NCBI GenBank assembly: GCA_016717285.1
Contig: JADKFU010000001.1
Span: 310,001 to 374,000, forward strand
Length of the DNA: 64,000 nt
Direction of reading: 5' to 3'
Source: Chitinophagaceae bacterium
GTDB lineage: Bacteria > Bacteroidota > Bacteroidia > Chitinophagales > UBA10324
Below, in pieces: positions 1-9,852 of this stretch. Numbering within the stretch: position 1 is the stretch's first letter; each line of letters begins with the position of its first letter. The notes under the pieces were generated by a model. That model was not told the origin of the DNA. It did not search any database and saw nothing but the letters and a program-made list of their open reading frames with translations. Both the position numbers and the translations under genes were made by a program.

Positions 1-2351
1 CGCCATATACATTAACATCAACCTTCACAGCACCTGTTGCAGGCAACGACATTGAACCTAATGGCTTATTCACACAAGCCAACACGCTACCATTAAATGG
101 AAGCGCTACCGGTCAGGTTGGTTACTATTATAATCTGGTTCGGGACACTACAGATTGGTTTAAGATAACTACCACGGGAAATGGTGCGCTTAATTTAAAT
201 TTAGCAGTAGAAAACGCACAATACATTTACTACCAATTGTATGATGGCGACGGTTCCACTATACTTGATGGAAGTCACTACACTAATGGTACCGCTAACT
301 ACACTAAGGATGGTCTGGCAGCTGGCACCTATTATGTAAAAATATTTGCATTTACCTCTTCTGGTTTTGCACCTTATACACTCACCAGCACGTTTACCGC
401 GCCACCTGTAGCCAACGATGCTGAGCCCAATAATAGCAAGTCACAAGCAAAAAATCTTCCTTTAAACAATGTCAAAACAGGCCAGGTTGGCTATTATTAT
501 AATGGTGTAACAGATGTAGAGGATTGGTTTAAGGTTACAACCACAGGTGATGGTGCGCTGAAACTCACGATAATATCTCAAAATGGTCAATATGTTTACT
601 ATCAGCTATTTGATAATGATGGTGTCACGTCTCTTCAAAACGCTTATACAAACGGTAATCAATCTTACATTAAAGACGGTCTTGCAGCAGGTACTTATTA
701 TGTAAAAATCTATCCTTTTTATACTGGTGGATTTATAGCTTATACAATTTCTGATACCTTGATTGCTGCCCCTGTTGCCAATGATGCGGAACCTAACAAT
801 GGAAAATCTGAGGCATTGGATTTTGCAGTTGGAAGCACGGTCACAGGACATACAAACTACTATTACGACCTGGTAACAGATGTGGAAGATTGGTACAAGA
901 TCGTAACACCGAAAGACGGACAAATCAACCTTACCATTACTTCAGAAAATAGTCAGTATGTTTATCTGCAACTGTATGACAATGATGGAACTACTTTATT
1001 GAAATCAAATTATACCAATGGAACTTTAACTCACAATACAGATGGTTTGGCGGCTGGAACTTATTATGTAAAGGTGTTTGCCTATTATTCAAACGGTTTC
1101 ATTCCTTACACTTTATCAAACTCTCTTACAGAATATGCCAATGCCAATGATGGAATAAATAATGAAATAGCAAAAAAGGCGGCCACGCTGCCGGCTAATT
1201 TTGGGAATACCGGTCATGTCGGATTCCGTTCAAATGGTGGTGCAATTGACTTGAAAGACTGGTGGAAAATCAACTATACCGGAAGCGGTGATCTTACAGT
1301 ATCGCTCACATGGGAACCCATGTTTTGCTGCGGAAATCCATTGGTCTATCTAATAGTTTATTCAGACACGGCGCTTGCACCCATTTTTAATACATACAGC
1401 AGCGCAGGTAGTTTAACTGCAAATTTTACCGGACTGCCAAAGCAGTATTATTATGTGCAGGTAATAATGTATTATACAACCAACTATACAGCTTATAACC
1501 TTGTACCGACATTTTCACAGAAAGAAAAAGCAACTATTACGCTTCAATCATCAGTTGCTGGTGCTGACTGTTCAAATGGTTCATTAGAATATAAATGCGC
1601 GAAGAGCAGCAAGCCCTACACGGTGCAACTGTATCGTTTTGGTGAGAAGTATGGTGATCCTATTAAAGTAAATAAGACGACTCCATTTACCATCAGCTCA
1701 CTTCCTCCCGGTAAATATTATACTACTGTGTATGGTGATGGAGCTACCGGTCAGGGTAAAGGAACGAGTGAAACAACCACAATCGTTCCGGTGCCTATCA
1801 ACAAGTCCACTACCAATATCAAATCAACGAAAGCAACCCTGAATTGGGATACACTTGTTTGCATTGACTATGACAGTATTTATTACCGAGTGCAGGGTAA
1901 TCCCACCTGGAACAAAATAAAAACCGGAACAAACAATTCAGGTTACAAATTGGAAGGATTGACACCAGCTACCACTTACGAATGGAAAGTGGCCCACGTA
2001 GTGGATACATTGGGTAGTAAAGCAACAAGCAAATATTCCGGTTTAGTAACTTTTACTACAGCTCCGGCCAAGTTGGTTGGCGAAGTATTAAATGAATTTA
2101 CCGGAACGCTTAGTCTTTATCCGAATCCCGCATCAGCAACTACCACACTTCAATTTAAAAATGATACAGGTGGAGAAGCCTTGATGAGTGTCTTTGATGC
2201 ATTGGGCAGAAACATTCAGTCCGGATTATTGCAATCAGAACAAGGTGAATTCAGTTATGAATTGAATCTGGCCACGTTGAGTCCGGGTATTTATTTTGTA
2301 AGGGTAGTGATGAATGGAACAGAACAAACTATAAAATTGGTGAAGCAATAA
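1..2351 (+). CDS. Secreted repeat protein with PPC-like repeats, FN3 domain and T9SS type A sorting domain (5' truncated by window edge)
   Basis: The reading frame is already open at base 3, so the true start lies outside the window; about 782 residues are visible. The first two thirds hold about four tandem units of 122-123 residues, each with an (A)NDxEPNN-type opening, a DVEDW(F/Y)K core and a GLAAGTYYVK(I/V) end. This resembles bacterial pre-peptidase C-terminal (PPC) beta-sandwich domains. The fourth unit is divergent and has two adjacent cysteines (MFCCGNP). A fibronectin type III-like domain follows (LTPATTYEWKV). The last 80 residues are a T9SS type A sorting domain (LSLYPNPAS...GIYFVRVV...KLVKQ). 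It is inferred to be a large surface or secreted protein exported by Sec and then T9SS; no catalytic domain is visible in the part present. An intrinsic terminator follows 20 bp after the stop. Confidence 0.85.
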   Translation, partial: PYTLTSTFTAPVAGNDIEPNGLFTQANTLPLNGSATGQVGYYYNLVRDTTDWFKITTTGNGALNLNLAVENAQYIYYQLYDGDGSTILDGSHYTNGTANYTKDGLAAGTYYVKIFAFTSSGFAPYTLTSTFTAPPVANDAEPNNSKSQAKNLPLNNVKTGQVGYYYNGVTDVEDWFKVTTTGDGALKLTIISQNGQYVYYQLFDNDGVTSLQNAYTNGNQSYIKDGLAAGTYYVKIYPFYTGGFIAYTISDTLIAAPVANDAEPNNGKSEALDFAVGSTVTGHTNYYYDLVTDVEDWYKIVTPKDGQINLTITSENSQYVYLQLYDNDGTTLLKSNYTNGTLTHNTDGLAAGTYYVKVFAYYSNGFIPYTLSNSLTEYANANDGINNEIAKKAATLPANFGNTGHVGFRSNGGAIDLKDWWKINYTGSGDLTVSLTWEPMFCCGNPLVYLIVYSDTALAPIFNTYSSAGSLTANFTGLPKQYYYVQVIMYYTTNYTAYNLVPTFSQKEKATITLQSSVAGADCSNGSLEYKCAKSSKPYTVQLYRFGEKYGDPIKVNKTTPFTISSLPPGKYYTTVYGDGATGQGKGTSETTTIVPVPINKSTTNIKSTKATLNWDTLVCIDYDSIYYRVQGNPTWNKIKTGTNNSGYKLEGLTPATTYEWKVAHVVDTLGSKATSKYSGLVTFTTAPAKLVGEVLNEFTGTLSLYPNPASATTTLQFKNDTGGEALMSVFDALGRNIQSGLLQSEQGEFSYELNLATLSPGIYFVRVVMNGTEQTIKLVKQ
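3..1500 (+). repeat. Four tandem coding repeats, period about 366-369 bp (122-123 aa)
   Basis: The anchor codons for AND start at about 42, 411, 777 and 1143, giving spacings of 369, 366 and 366 bp. Units 1-3 are clearly alike at the protein level (TGQVGYYYN, DWFK, YYVK) and still partly at the DNA level. Unit 4 is degenerate. More units may lie upstream of the window. Confidence 0.85.
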
Positions 2352-2370
2352 CCGCTTTGAAACTGAATGA

Positions 2371-2405
2371 AAAAGCTGCTCCATGATCGGAGCAGCTTTT
2401 TTTTT
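2371..2405 (+). terminator. Intrinsic terminator, probably bidirectional
   Basis: A perfect 12-bp stem (AAAAGCTGCTCC / GGAGCAGCTTTT) with a six-base loop is followed by a run of nine T. It sits between two convergent T9SS genes. The A-run on the left could also serve the minus-strand gene. Confidence 0.85.
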
Positions 2406-2422
2406 ACCAGGTGCAGGTAAAC

Positions 2423-3832
2423 TCAGTTGCAATTACTTACCAGGATTTTCTGAACGAATTCTTTTTTGCCTTGTGTTACCTTCAAAATATAAACGCCATT
2501 ATTGAGCGAAGCCAATTTTACTTTTGTTGTTGCTGAAGAACTTATTTCTGTTGACAGGAAACACGTTCTGCCAGCCAGGTCTGTAAGAAGGATGTTAAAA
2601 GGACCTGCTTCCAATGAAGCCGTATTTAAAATGAGGAAACCATTTGAAGGATTTGGAAATACGTCCACAATATTTTCAGATAATGGTTCATCAATGGAAG
2701 TGGACAATGCGCAGCCTTTGTGAACATAATCAAAATAAGACTGAACAAAATCAGGAAGCCCTAATGCAGCGGATGCACCGGTATAGTTTGGATCAAGGTT
2801 GATTCCATTCAATACAAAATCACAACCGCTTCCTGCAATATCCGGTTCATTGATGATGCCGAGATATGTGCTAAAAGATTTTACTACATATATTTTTCCG
2901 TCAGGTGCCAATTGCAGTGCGTATAAGTCTTCGGTTGAGTTGAGCGTTACTTTGGAGTTGATAATTGCGTCGGCACTGCCTTGAGTTAAATCAAACTGAA
3001 GTAAGGTTGCTTCCGGATTATAATTCGTCACATATAGTTTTGAATCATCCGGCGAAAACTCTATTCCGTAAACGTGATATCCAATTGGAATAGTGATAGG
3101 ATCAGAAACAGTACCATCCACAAGGTTGAAATCGAAAATCTCTATAGTGTCCTGATATCCTATTGCCAATGCCAGCAACCCGCCGCAACTTGCAAATTTC
3201 ATTTGCCCGTACGTATTCTGGATTTCAGCGGTCGAGTGAATGATTCCTGCATTGCTGATGACTGGTGTTGATATTCCTGAAGTAGTAAGTGCATATGAAT
3301 AAAATGCATTAGATCCCCATTCATGAACAACCACCCAAATTTTACTGCCATCATAAGTGGTTACGGCCGTGAGCTTTTCAGTGACGGAATTCTGCAAGAG
3401 TATATTTTTTTCAATTACATCACCAAGGCCGCTTTGCAAGCTCATATCAACTATGGAGTAGCGAAATCCAAGAGGTCCGCCAATTTCATCCAGTGTAAAC
3501 ACGTAATACAAATTGTTGCTGCCGGGTTGTTGCGCAATCAGCGCAGCCTGTGTTGCGGAACTTCCTGCATCAAGTCCGGATCCGTTTGGCATCAGGAAGT
3601 GCAATTTGTTCCAAACGTTATTTCCATCTGTATAAAAGAGAAGAGCACCGGAGGTGTCAGAAATTGAAGAACAACCTTCCGGCGTGTTAACTTTTCCATC
3701 GGTGAGCACAGCAGGTGTAGAAGCACTGAAATTTAACCCGGCAAAAATTCCAAAATACCAATTGTCAGCCTGCTGTGCTGATAGCTGAAATGAAATGGCG
3801 ATGGAACATGTGAAGAGGATAAATTTTTTCAT
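2423..3832 (-). CDS. Secreted beta-propeller-like protein with T9SS type A sorting domain
   Basis: 469 residues. An N-terminal signal peptide (MKKFILFTCSIAISFQLSAQ) is followed by a region of repeated short beta-blade motifs (WYFGIFAGLNF, YTDGNNVWNK, FSPDDSKLYVTNY, LAPDGKIYVVK). This is the pattern of WD40-like/YVTN-type propellers common in Bacteroidota T9SS substrates. The last 85 residues form a type A sorting domain (VDVFPNPSNGFL...NNGVYILKV...FVQKIL). Function is unknown; the fold suggests binding or scaffolding rather than catalysis. It converges on the upstream repeat protein and shares its terminator. The start is the ATG that opens directly into the signal peptide. Confidence 0.85.
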   Translation of the reverse strand: MKKFILFTCSIAISFQLSAQQADNWYFGIFAGLNFSASTPAVLTDGKVNTPEGCSSISDTSGALLFYTDGNNVWNKLHFLMPNGSGLDAGSSATQAALIAQQPGSNNLYYVFTLDEIGGPLGFRYSIVDMSLQSGLGDVIEKNILLQNSVTEKLTAVTTYDGSKIWVVVHEWGSNAFYSYALTTSGISTPVISNAGIIHSTAEIQNTYGQMKFASCGGLLALAIGYQDTIEIFDFNLVDGTVSDPITIPIGYHVYGIEFSPDDSKLYVTNYNPEATLLQFDLTQGSADAIINSKVTLNSTEDLYALQLAPDGKIYVVKSFSTYLGIINEPDIAGSGCDFVLNGINLDPNYTGASAALGLPDFVQSYFDYVHKGCALSTSIDEPLSENIVDVFPNPSNGFLILNTASLEAGPFNILLTDLAGRTCFLSTEISSSATTKVKLASLNNGVYILKVTQGKKEFVQKILVSNCN

Positions 3833-4222
3833 GTTAAAAAAGTAAGGTTGAATTGTTTAACTAAAACTAATAAATGCATGGTGGAGAACAAAAAATTGTT
3901 TTGAAACACTGACCTGTTTGCATGATATGCAACATAATTTAAGCTACTTGTCAGCCAAACTGCATGTCCATGCGTCCCTAATTACTGCTTGCTGAATTTA
4001 TTGCTTCATCTGTACGGCGGAATGCATAAATGTTGTTGGGAACTTCTTCATCGGAATGGCCAAAGTTTTTTCCGATTAATACTACATTTGGCACTCGCTA
4101 CTGAAAATGAAGAAGATAAGCTGAAACTTCACACACAAAAATTAAATTGAGTTGGAAGCCAACGGAGCAGCAAGGTTTTCATCATGATTAAAAAGGACAT
4201 CAATGCATTCAAAACAATCGGC
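3833..4222. other. Divergent intergenic region, 390 bp
   Basis: No convincing gene is present. It separates two divergent T9SS genes and must hold both promoters. A TACATTTG match to the Bacteroidota -7 element lies at 4083-4090 on the plus strand, but no clear -33 TTG was found at the proper distance. An ATG at 4184 is in frame with the next gene, but it would add 13 residues in front of a complete signal peptide. Confidence 0.5.
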
Positions 4223-6331
4223 ATGAAAAAACAAAGTACATTTTTTGCTTTCCTGATTCTGATTTTTATCACAGCTTCACTTCAACTCAGCGCCCAATTC
4301 CAAAATATTAGTCCTGTACCGGGATCAAAGTATCACAAACCACAAACCACCCTGGTCTTCAGGGCTTCAGGATTGATTGATGAATCTTCTATTCTTCAGG
4401 GAAACCTGCTCGAGATAAAAGGGTCCAAAAGTGGAATGCATGAATGGACCGCTCATCTTTCTGAGGGAAGAACGATCATCATAAAACCGAAAGAGTCATT
4501 TAACTGGGGAGAAACGGTGCAAGTGACTTTTCATTCACTGTTCAAGCGAACAGATGGATCGACCATATCAGGTACATCATTTTCATTTGATATCATGAAC
4601 GAACTATCATCCGAACAAAAGGCACTACTCAAAACCAGTACTGATGATGATATGCCTGATGCTGGTGTCGTGTATGGAGCTTCATCAGTTCTCAGAGAAG
4701 GATGCAGCATTGATTCATTGCCCTCCTACATGGTCACCATCAATAATAATCCCGCTCCCGGCCAGATTTTTCATAACAATCAATCCGATGATAAAAAGGA
4801 TACGAATTCTTTTCCAACCATCATCAACAACGATGGATCATTGGTTTGGACTTGTGATCAAAGCCTCAACGGACATGATTTTAAAGTTAATAAGAATGGG
4901 TATATGACTTATTTCAACTATGAATTTGATGGATGGGTAGTGATGGATTCCAATTATGCGGTGATTGATTCTGTACAATGCGGCAACGGATATGAGGATG
5001 AAACCAACGGACACGAAATAATGATGTATCCTGATGGTCACACCTTTGTAATTGCATTCGATCCACAAACAGTTGACATGAGCCAGCTAGTTACTGGTGG
5101 CAACACAAATGCGCTGGTGAAGGGTTTGATCATTCAGGAACTGGACGCGGAAAAGCAGGTAATATTTCAGTGGAGAAGCTGGGATCATTTCTTAATCACA
5201 GACATCAACCCGACACAAAATCTTACCGCAGCAATCATTGACTATGTGCATGGCAATGCAGTGGAGCGGGACAACGATGGCAATATCTTGATATCAAGTA
5301 GAAATATGTCGGAGATCTCTAAGATTAACCTGGAAACAGGAGAATTTGTATGGAGAATGGGTGGAAAAAATAACCAGTTCACATTTGTAAACGATAACAT
5401 TCCCGAGCATTGGAATTACCAGCATGATATCCGAAGAATCGCAAATGGTAACGTTACACTTTTCAATAATGCAGTAGACTTGCCGGTGGAGCATTCGGAA
5501 GCTAAAGAATATCAACTGGATGAAATAAATAAAGTAGCTACTTTGATCTGGCACTACGAACATCCACCGATTGGCGATGCACATGTATTTGGAACAGGCT
5601 CTGGAAGCGTGCAACGTCTTGAAAATGGAAACACTCTGATTTCATGGGGAAAAACAATTAACTCTACCTCCAACATTCCGAACTATACCGAAGTAGATAC
5701 GAATAACAATATAGTCTGGGAATTTAAATTTGAGGATGGTTTACAAAGAGGTTACAGGGTTCATAAATATAGCTGGAAGCCCTGTGAGATCATAAATCCT
5801 GACCTGATAACATTGAGTAAGCTTACCGATAATTCAGTAAAAGTTACCTGGAATCAGGTTCACAATGCTGTTTCCTATGATTTGCAATACAGAAAACTCG
5901 GTAAAGTAAAGTGGAAGTTTCAAAGCACAACCATCAACACTAAAAAGCTTATCAATCTGAAACCTGAAAGTGGTTATGAATTTCACATTCGGACTAATTG
6001 CTCGAATGGTTATACTTCCGACTGGTCGAAACTCGATACGTTTGCTACAGAAGCACAACGGTTGATTTTGCCGGTGCCGGTTACTACTGTTATGGTTTAT
6101 CCGAATCCGGTTTCCGGTATATTGAACCTTCAGCTTACTACGGTTGAAGAAGAAATGATAGCCTTTTCAATTTATGATCTCACCGGAAAAAAAATGATGG
6201 AAAAAAACATCGATGCAATTGCAGGTGAATCATCACAACAAATTGATGTAGCCGGATTACCTGATGGCTATTACATTGCTGAGTTTAAAACACCCACACA
6301 AAATTTCGTGCAAAAATTTGTGAAACAATAG
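4223..6331 (+). CDS. Arylsulfotransferase (ASST)-like secreted protein with FN3 and T9SS type A sorting domain
   Basis: 702 residues from the ATG at 4223, which opens a clean signal peptide (MKKQSTFFAFLILIFITASL...LSAQ); a 13-residue-longer start at 4184 is possible. Residues about 30-130 form an Ig-like domain. The central 350 residues match the arylsulfate sulfotransferase family propeller: NGHDFKVNKNGYM, DYVHGNAVERDNDGNILISS, WRMGGKNNQF, QHDIRRIANGNVTLFNN. Conserved His residues occur where the family uses them for sulfuryl transfer between phenolic compounds. A fibronectin III domain (VTWNQVHNAVSYDLQYRK) and a type A sorting domain (VMVYPNPVSGIL...FVQKFVKQ) follow. Sulfotransferase activity is a family-level inference, and a purely structural propeller is an alternative. 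Confidence 0.8.
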   Translation: MKKQSTFFAFLILIFITASLQLSAQFQNISPVPGSKYHKPQTTLVFRASGLIDESSILQGNLLEIKGSKSGMHEWTAHLSEGRTIIIKPKESFNWGETVQVTFHSLFKRTDGSTISGTSFSFDIMNELSSEQKALLKTSTDDDMPDAGVVYGASSVLREGCSIDSLPSYMVTINNNPAPGQIFHNNQSDDKKDTNSFPTIINNDGSLVWTCDQSLNGHDFKVNKNGYMTYFNYEFDGWVVMDSNYAVIDSVQCGNGYEDETNGHEIMMYPDGHTFVIAFDPQTVDMSQLVTGGNTNALVKGLIIQELDAEKQVIFQWRSWDHFLITDINPTQNLTAAIIDYVHGNAVERDNDGNILISSRNMSEISKINLETGEFVWRMGGKNNQFTFVNDNIPEHWNYQHDIRRIANGNVTLFNNAVDLPVEHSEAKEYQLDEINKVATLIWHYEHPPIGDAHVFGTGSGSVQRLENGNTLISWGKTINSTSNIPNYTEVDTNNNIVWEFKFEDGLQRGYRVHKYSWKPCEIINPDLITLSKLTDNSVKVTWNQVHNAVSYDLQYRKLGKVKWKFQSTTINTKKLINLKPESGYEFHIRTNCSNGYTSDWSKLDTFATEAQRLILPVPVTTVMVYPNPVSGILNLQLTTVEEEMIAFSIYDLTGKKMMEKNIDAIAGESSQQIDVAGLPDGYYIAEFKTPTQNFVQKFVKQ

Positions 6332-6619
6332 TATGTCACATTATTGATGTTTGTAGAATTGAAAACCAAATGGTCTTCCGATTTTTTAATTGCATGCTCT
6401 TTCGCTTTCGCTGGTATCTGGAAAAACCGAGAGAAGCTGTTCTGAAAAAAAATAGGAAGCCGGAAATAATGTGGTTTTTTTTGAAACAGCTAACCTACCG
6501 GGAAATATTTTTTTTGCACACCTCATCACTTCTGCAGGCGAAAATGTAAACCTCAAGATTGGGAGGCAATAGCCTGAAACTTGTCTTTTCAAACCAGGTA
6601 AATTCCGGTTTAAATAAGA

Positions 6620-8614
6620 TCACTTATCAATCGTGAAGTCTTCATGATTACTTTTGAAATCATAGAGCCGGTACTGCCTGATCACACGAAGCAGTTCGGC
6701 AACACTCCATGCCTGCGCAATGCAGCCACGCGGTTTATGAGGAGCATCACCATCAAATATTTCAGAAATGGATCCGATTCCGGCATTGTTCAGATGAAGG
6801 AGTAGTTGATGGATCGCTTGCTGAGCCTCTGGTTTTGCTGCCTTTCCATAACAATGGAAAAGTGCATCAATGTATGGACCGATGAGCCAGCTCCATACCG
6901 TTCCCTGGTGGTAAGCGTCATCGCGTTGAACGATGTTGCCGTCGTACGTTCCTTTATAATTTTCATCATCAGGTGAAAGACTGCGTAATCCGAATGGTGT
7001 AAGTAATTTTTCTTTAACCACATCAAGAATTTTTTTCGCTTTTTTTCCTTTAATCAGCGGATAAGAAAGCCCGAGTGCAAGCAATTGGTTGGGTCGTAAG
7101 GAAGCGTCTTTGATATCATCATTTACCACATCATACAGGTAAAGCAATTCCTCATTCCAGAATATTTCAATGAATTTCTTCTTCGTGAATTTTGCTTTTT
7201 TACGAAATCGTTCTGACAGTTCTTTGTTGCCATTTAATTTCAACAATCGTGCATAGATGCGAAGCGCGTTGTACCAGAGGGCATTGATCTCCACTGCTTT
7301 TCCGATGCGCGGTGTAACCACCCAATCATTTACTTTAGCATCCATCCATGTCAGTTGTGTTCCTGCTTCACCGGCAAAAAGCAATTGATCGTCAGCAACA
7401 TGAATGTTAAAACGCGTGCCTTTAAAATGCCATTCAATTATTTCTGTCAGGACAGGAAGCATTTCGTTCAACACAAATTTTTTACTACCACCTGCTTCCA
7501 GATAATTATTGATGGCAATAAAATACCAGAGTGTTCCATCGGCTGTATTGTATTCCGGTGGAAGATGGTGATCCTGGAAGCGATTGGGCAACATGCCGTT
7601 GCTGATATTTTTTGCAAATGCCAGCAGGATTTTTTTGGCATCCTTCAATCTATCGGTAATTAAACACAAACCGGTTAATGCAATCATCGTATCGCGGCTC
7701 CAGTCGGTAAACCAGTGATAGCCCGCAATAATGGTTTTCAGGTCTTCATCCCGTTGAACTACAAACTGATCAGCAGCGAGCAATAGTTGTTGCATCACTT
7801 CATTGCCTTTGGCGGAAGCTGTAATGGAATGTCTGCGTTGCATTTCTTTTTCCAACAGTTCATTCGCATTTCTGCCTTCGGTTGGTGCTGTAGAAATTAG
7901 GACTGTTATTTTTTGTCCTTCTGTTAATGTAATGCTGAATGTGCCTGGAGAAAAAAGATCTTCACGATAGTCTTGTCCGCGTTCTTTCTCAGCAGCGTAC
8001 TCAAAATGGCGATACCAGTCTGGTGCATGATTGAAAGAGCATTCGTTGAGGTGAATAAAAATTTCGGGACTGTCAGCGTTCATTTTCAATGACAGCATTC
8101 CTGATTCAAAAGAGATTGTTTGACTGATTACATCGGTTTCTGTTAGTAGTTCATGATAATTTCTTGAAGCAATTAGTGCATTGAATTCAAGCACAAAAGG
8201 TGCTGATGATTTCAACACTTCATAAACTACAAGTGTTGTATTTTCATCATGCAGCATCACGATACTTTTTTTCAATTGTACATCGTGTGCTTCATAAATA
8301 GATTCAGGAAATAAATTTTTAGTGAATGAAGTAAGATAATGGTTACCTGTTGGTGAAATGGCATCGCCGTAATTGTTACAACCGAGTTCAAACCGTTCTC
8401 CGTTGAATACAATTGTTTCATCCAGTTTACTCACCAGCACCATGCGTTCAGTTGGAGGCGTAATCGCTGCTATCAATAATCCATGATAGCGGCGCGTATT
8501 ACAACCAATCACAGTGGAACTTGCGTATCCACCCAATCCATTGGTTTCGATCCATTCATTTTCAATGGCTCGATGATAATCTTGTAAGAGTTCTTTGTCT
8601 TGTATGAGTGTCAT
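6620..8614 (-). CDS. Glycogen debranching enzyme (amylo-alpha-1,6-glucosidase family)
   Basis: 664 residues, a usual length for the bacterial GDE_N plus GDE_C architecture. The N-terminal hallmark EWIETNGLGGYASST is at residues 18-32, followed by NTRRYHGLL. The C-terminal (alpha/alpha)6-barrel part shows WFTDWSRDTMIALTGL, YNTADGTLWYF, TQLTWMDAKV and YHQGTVWSWLIGPY, all typical of the glucosidase domain that removes alpha-1,6 branch stubs. No signal peptide is present, so it acts in the cytoplasm on glycogen or imported maltodextrin. No other glycogen gene is adjacent. It is transcribed divergently from the MgtC-like gene. Confidence 0.93.
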   Translation of the reverse strand: MTLIQDKELLQDYHRAIENEWIETNGLGGYASSTVIGCNTRRYHGLLIAAITPPTERMVLVSKLDETIVFNGERFELGCNNYGDAISPTGNHYLTSFTKNLFPESIYEAHDVQLKKSIVMLHDENTTLVVYEVLKSSAPFVLEFNALIASRNYHELLTETDVISQTISFESGMLSLKMNADSPEIFIHLNECSFNHAPDWYRHFEYAAEKERGQDYREDLFSPGTFSITLTEGQKITVLISTAPTEGRNANELLEKEMQRRHSITASAKGNEVMQQLLLAADQFVVQRDEDLKTIIAGYHWFTDWSRDTMIALTGLCLITDRLKDAKKILLAFAKNISNGMLPNRFQDHHLPPEYNTADGTLWYFIAINNYLEAGGSKKFVLNEMLPVLTEIIEWHFKGTRFNIHVADDQLLFAGEAGTQLTWMDAKVNDWVVTPRIGKAVEINALWYNALRIYARLLKLNGNKELSERFRKKAKFTKKKFIEIFWNEELLYLYDVVNDDIKDASLRPNQLLALGLSYPLIKGKKAKKILDVVKEKLLTPFGLRSLSPDDENYKGTYDGNIVQRDDAYHQGTVWSWLIGPYIDALFHCYGKAAKPEAQQAIHQLLLHLNNAGIGSISEIFDGDAPHKPRGCIAQAWSVAELLRVIRQYRLYDFKSNHEDFTIDK

Positions 8615-8898
8615 AATCTAATGAGATTATTATTTGTAAAGCTGAAAAGTATAAAATTATGCTGCGACAATTACAGGAAATAATCTGGAATAGCAGCAGC
8701 ATACAAAATTTTTTCAGGATCACAATTGATGAATGTGTGATTGTGATTGCAATAATGAATTGAATGGAATTTCTTCGCCTTAAATATTATTGCTTGTAAG
8801 TTGGGATAGATCGCACCTGGAATTACGATCATATTTGTCGTACTATAAAAATTTCCGCATTTATTGACAGAGTTATATTTTTATGAAAAACGCATGGA

Positions 8899-9597
8899 AT
8901 GAATGATCTTTTAGCGCAGACGATGATTGATGATAAGATAATTTTAGTTCGGTTAATTCTCAGCTTAACCTTGAGCAGCCTTATAGGATTGGAACGCGAA
9001 AGCAGACGGCAGCATGCAGGTTTCAGAACACATATTCTAATTTCTATCGGATCAACCATTCTCATGTTGCTGTCAATTTACATTCCGCAAACATTCCAGA
9101 ATTTTCAGAATGGGGATCCAGGTCGCATTGCTGCGCAGGTAGTATCCGGAATTGGTTTCCTGGGAGCAGGAGCTATTTTCAAATTGGGATCGAATGTTCG
9201 CGGACTCACCACTGCAGCCACTATCTGGACGGTAGCGGCTATCGGACTTGCTGTAGGTGCAGGTATGTATTCAGGTGCTGTTATTTGTACTGCCCTGATA
9301 TTATTTGTATTGATCATTCTTGACAGGGTGGAGAACAGATTTTTTCCGGATATGCATTTGAAAATATTAGAGATTGATTTCAATACGGAAAAAATTGAAA
9401 CCGAAGCTGTCTTCGATTTGATCGTTAAGGCAAATATTAACATTCAATCGGTGAACATTTCTCATTCACTCGATGCCAGGAGTTCGCAGATGAAGTTGTA
9501 TGTAAACATTCCTGTTAAGTATTCATTGCAGGAACTTTACCATCAGCTTAGTAAAATAGAAAAGGTTTCGGGGATCAGGATTGGACAGGATTATTAA
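8899..9597 (+). CDS. MgtC/SapB family inner-membrane protein
   Basis: 232 residues. The N-terminal half has four to five hydrophobic segments with the family signature (LSSLIGLERESRRQHAGFRTH, VVSGIGFLGAGAIFK, VRGLTTAATIWTVAAIGLAVG). The C-terminal 80 residues are a soluble ACT-like domain. MgtC proteins are linked to survival in low magnesium and to modulation of membrane ATPases in other bacteria; here the role is inferred from family only. Several start codons are close together; the ATG at 8899 gives a short, reasonable N-terminus. Confidence 0.9.
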   Translation: MNDLLAQTMIDDKIILVRLILSLTLSSLIGLERESRRQHAGFRTHILISIGSTILMLLSIYIPQTFQNFQNGDPGRIAAQVVSGIGFLGAGAIFKLGSNVRGLTTAATIWTVAAIGLAVGAGMYSGAVICTALILFVLIILDRVENRFFPDMHLKILEIDFNTEKIETEAVFDLIVKANINIQSVNISHSLDARSSQMKLYVNIPVKYSLQELYHQLSKIEKVSGIRIGQDY

Positions 9598-9642
9598 CAC
9601 TTATGGAGTATTAAAACAGGTTAATTTTTGCCAATACCGCAT

Positions 9643-9675
9643 AAAAAAACCGCCAGGCATTTGCCATGGCGGTTT
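9643..9675 (-). terminator. Intrinsic terminator of the tRNA-Glu gene
   Basis: A 9-bp stem (AAACCGCCA / TGGCGGTTT) around an 11-base loop. On the minus strand the stem leads into a run of T (plus-strand A-run 9643-9649), placing the end of the tRNA transcript about 5 bp beyond the mature 3' end. Confidence 0.8.
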
Positions 9676-9678
9676 AAG

Positions 9679-9750
9679 TAGCGCGTAGGGGAATCGAACC
9701 CCTGATTCCTCCGTGAAAGAGAGGCGTCTTAACCCCTTGACCAACGCGCC
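9679..9750 (-). tRNA. tRNA-Glu (anticodon TTC)
   Basis: Read on the minus strand, 72 nt fold as a cloverleaf: acceptor GGCGCGT with ACGCGCT (one terminal G-T pair), anticodon loop CTTTCAC giving anticodon TTC, and a T arm with GGTTCGATTCC. CCA is not encoded. A TATCTTTG promoter element lies just upstream (9769-9776, minus) and a terminator just downstream, so it is a single-gene transcript. Confidence 0.95.
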
Positions 9751-9768
9751 GTTTTGAAAATCAGGTCG

Positions 9769-9776
9769 CAAAGATA
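9769..9776 (-). promoter_or_regulatory. Bacteroidota-type -7 promoter element of tRNA-Glu
   Basis: The minus strand reads TATCTTTG, a full match to the TAnnTTTG consensus, 18 bp upstream of the mature tRNA 5' end. A TTG about 22 bp further upstream (9799-9801) may be the -33 element. Confidence 0.5.
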
Positions 9777-9852
9777 AATTTTTTTGGTTCTTTTAGAACA
9801 ACACGGCCATTAAAATTTTTGGCTTTTCATTTCTGTTGAGCACTTCTTTCCT

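Noticed and set aside
4184..4222. Upstream ATG start for the arylsulfotransferase-like gene
   Set aside because: It places 13 polar residues before a complete signal peptide; the ATG at 4223 is preferred, though not proven.
6386..6592. Minus-strand ORF of 68 codons downstream of the arylsulfotransferase-like gene
   Set aside because: No start context, no homologous motif and random-looking composition.
8829..9065. Minus-strand ORF overlapping the MgtC-like gene
   Set aside because: It is the reverse frame of a well-supported gene.
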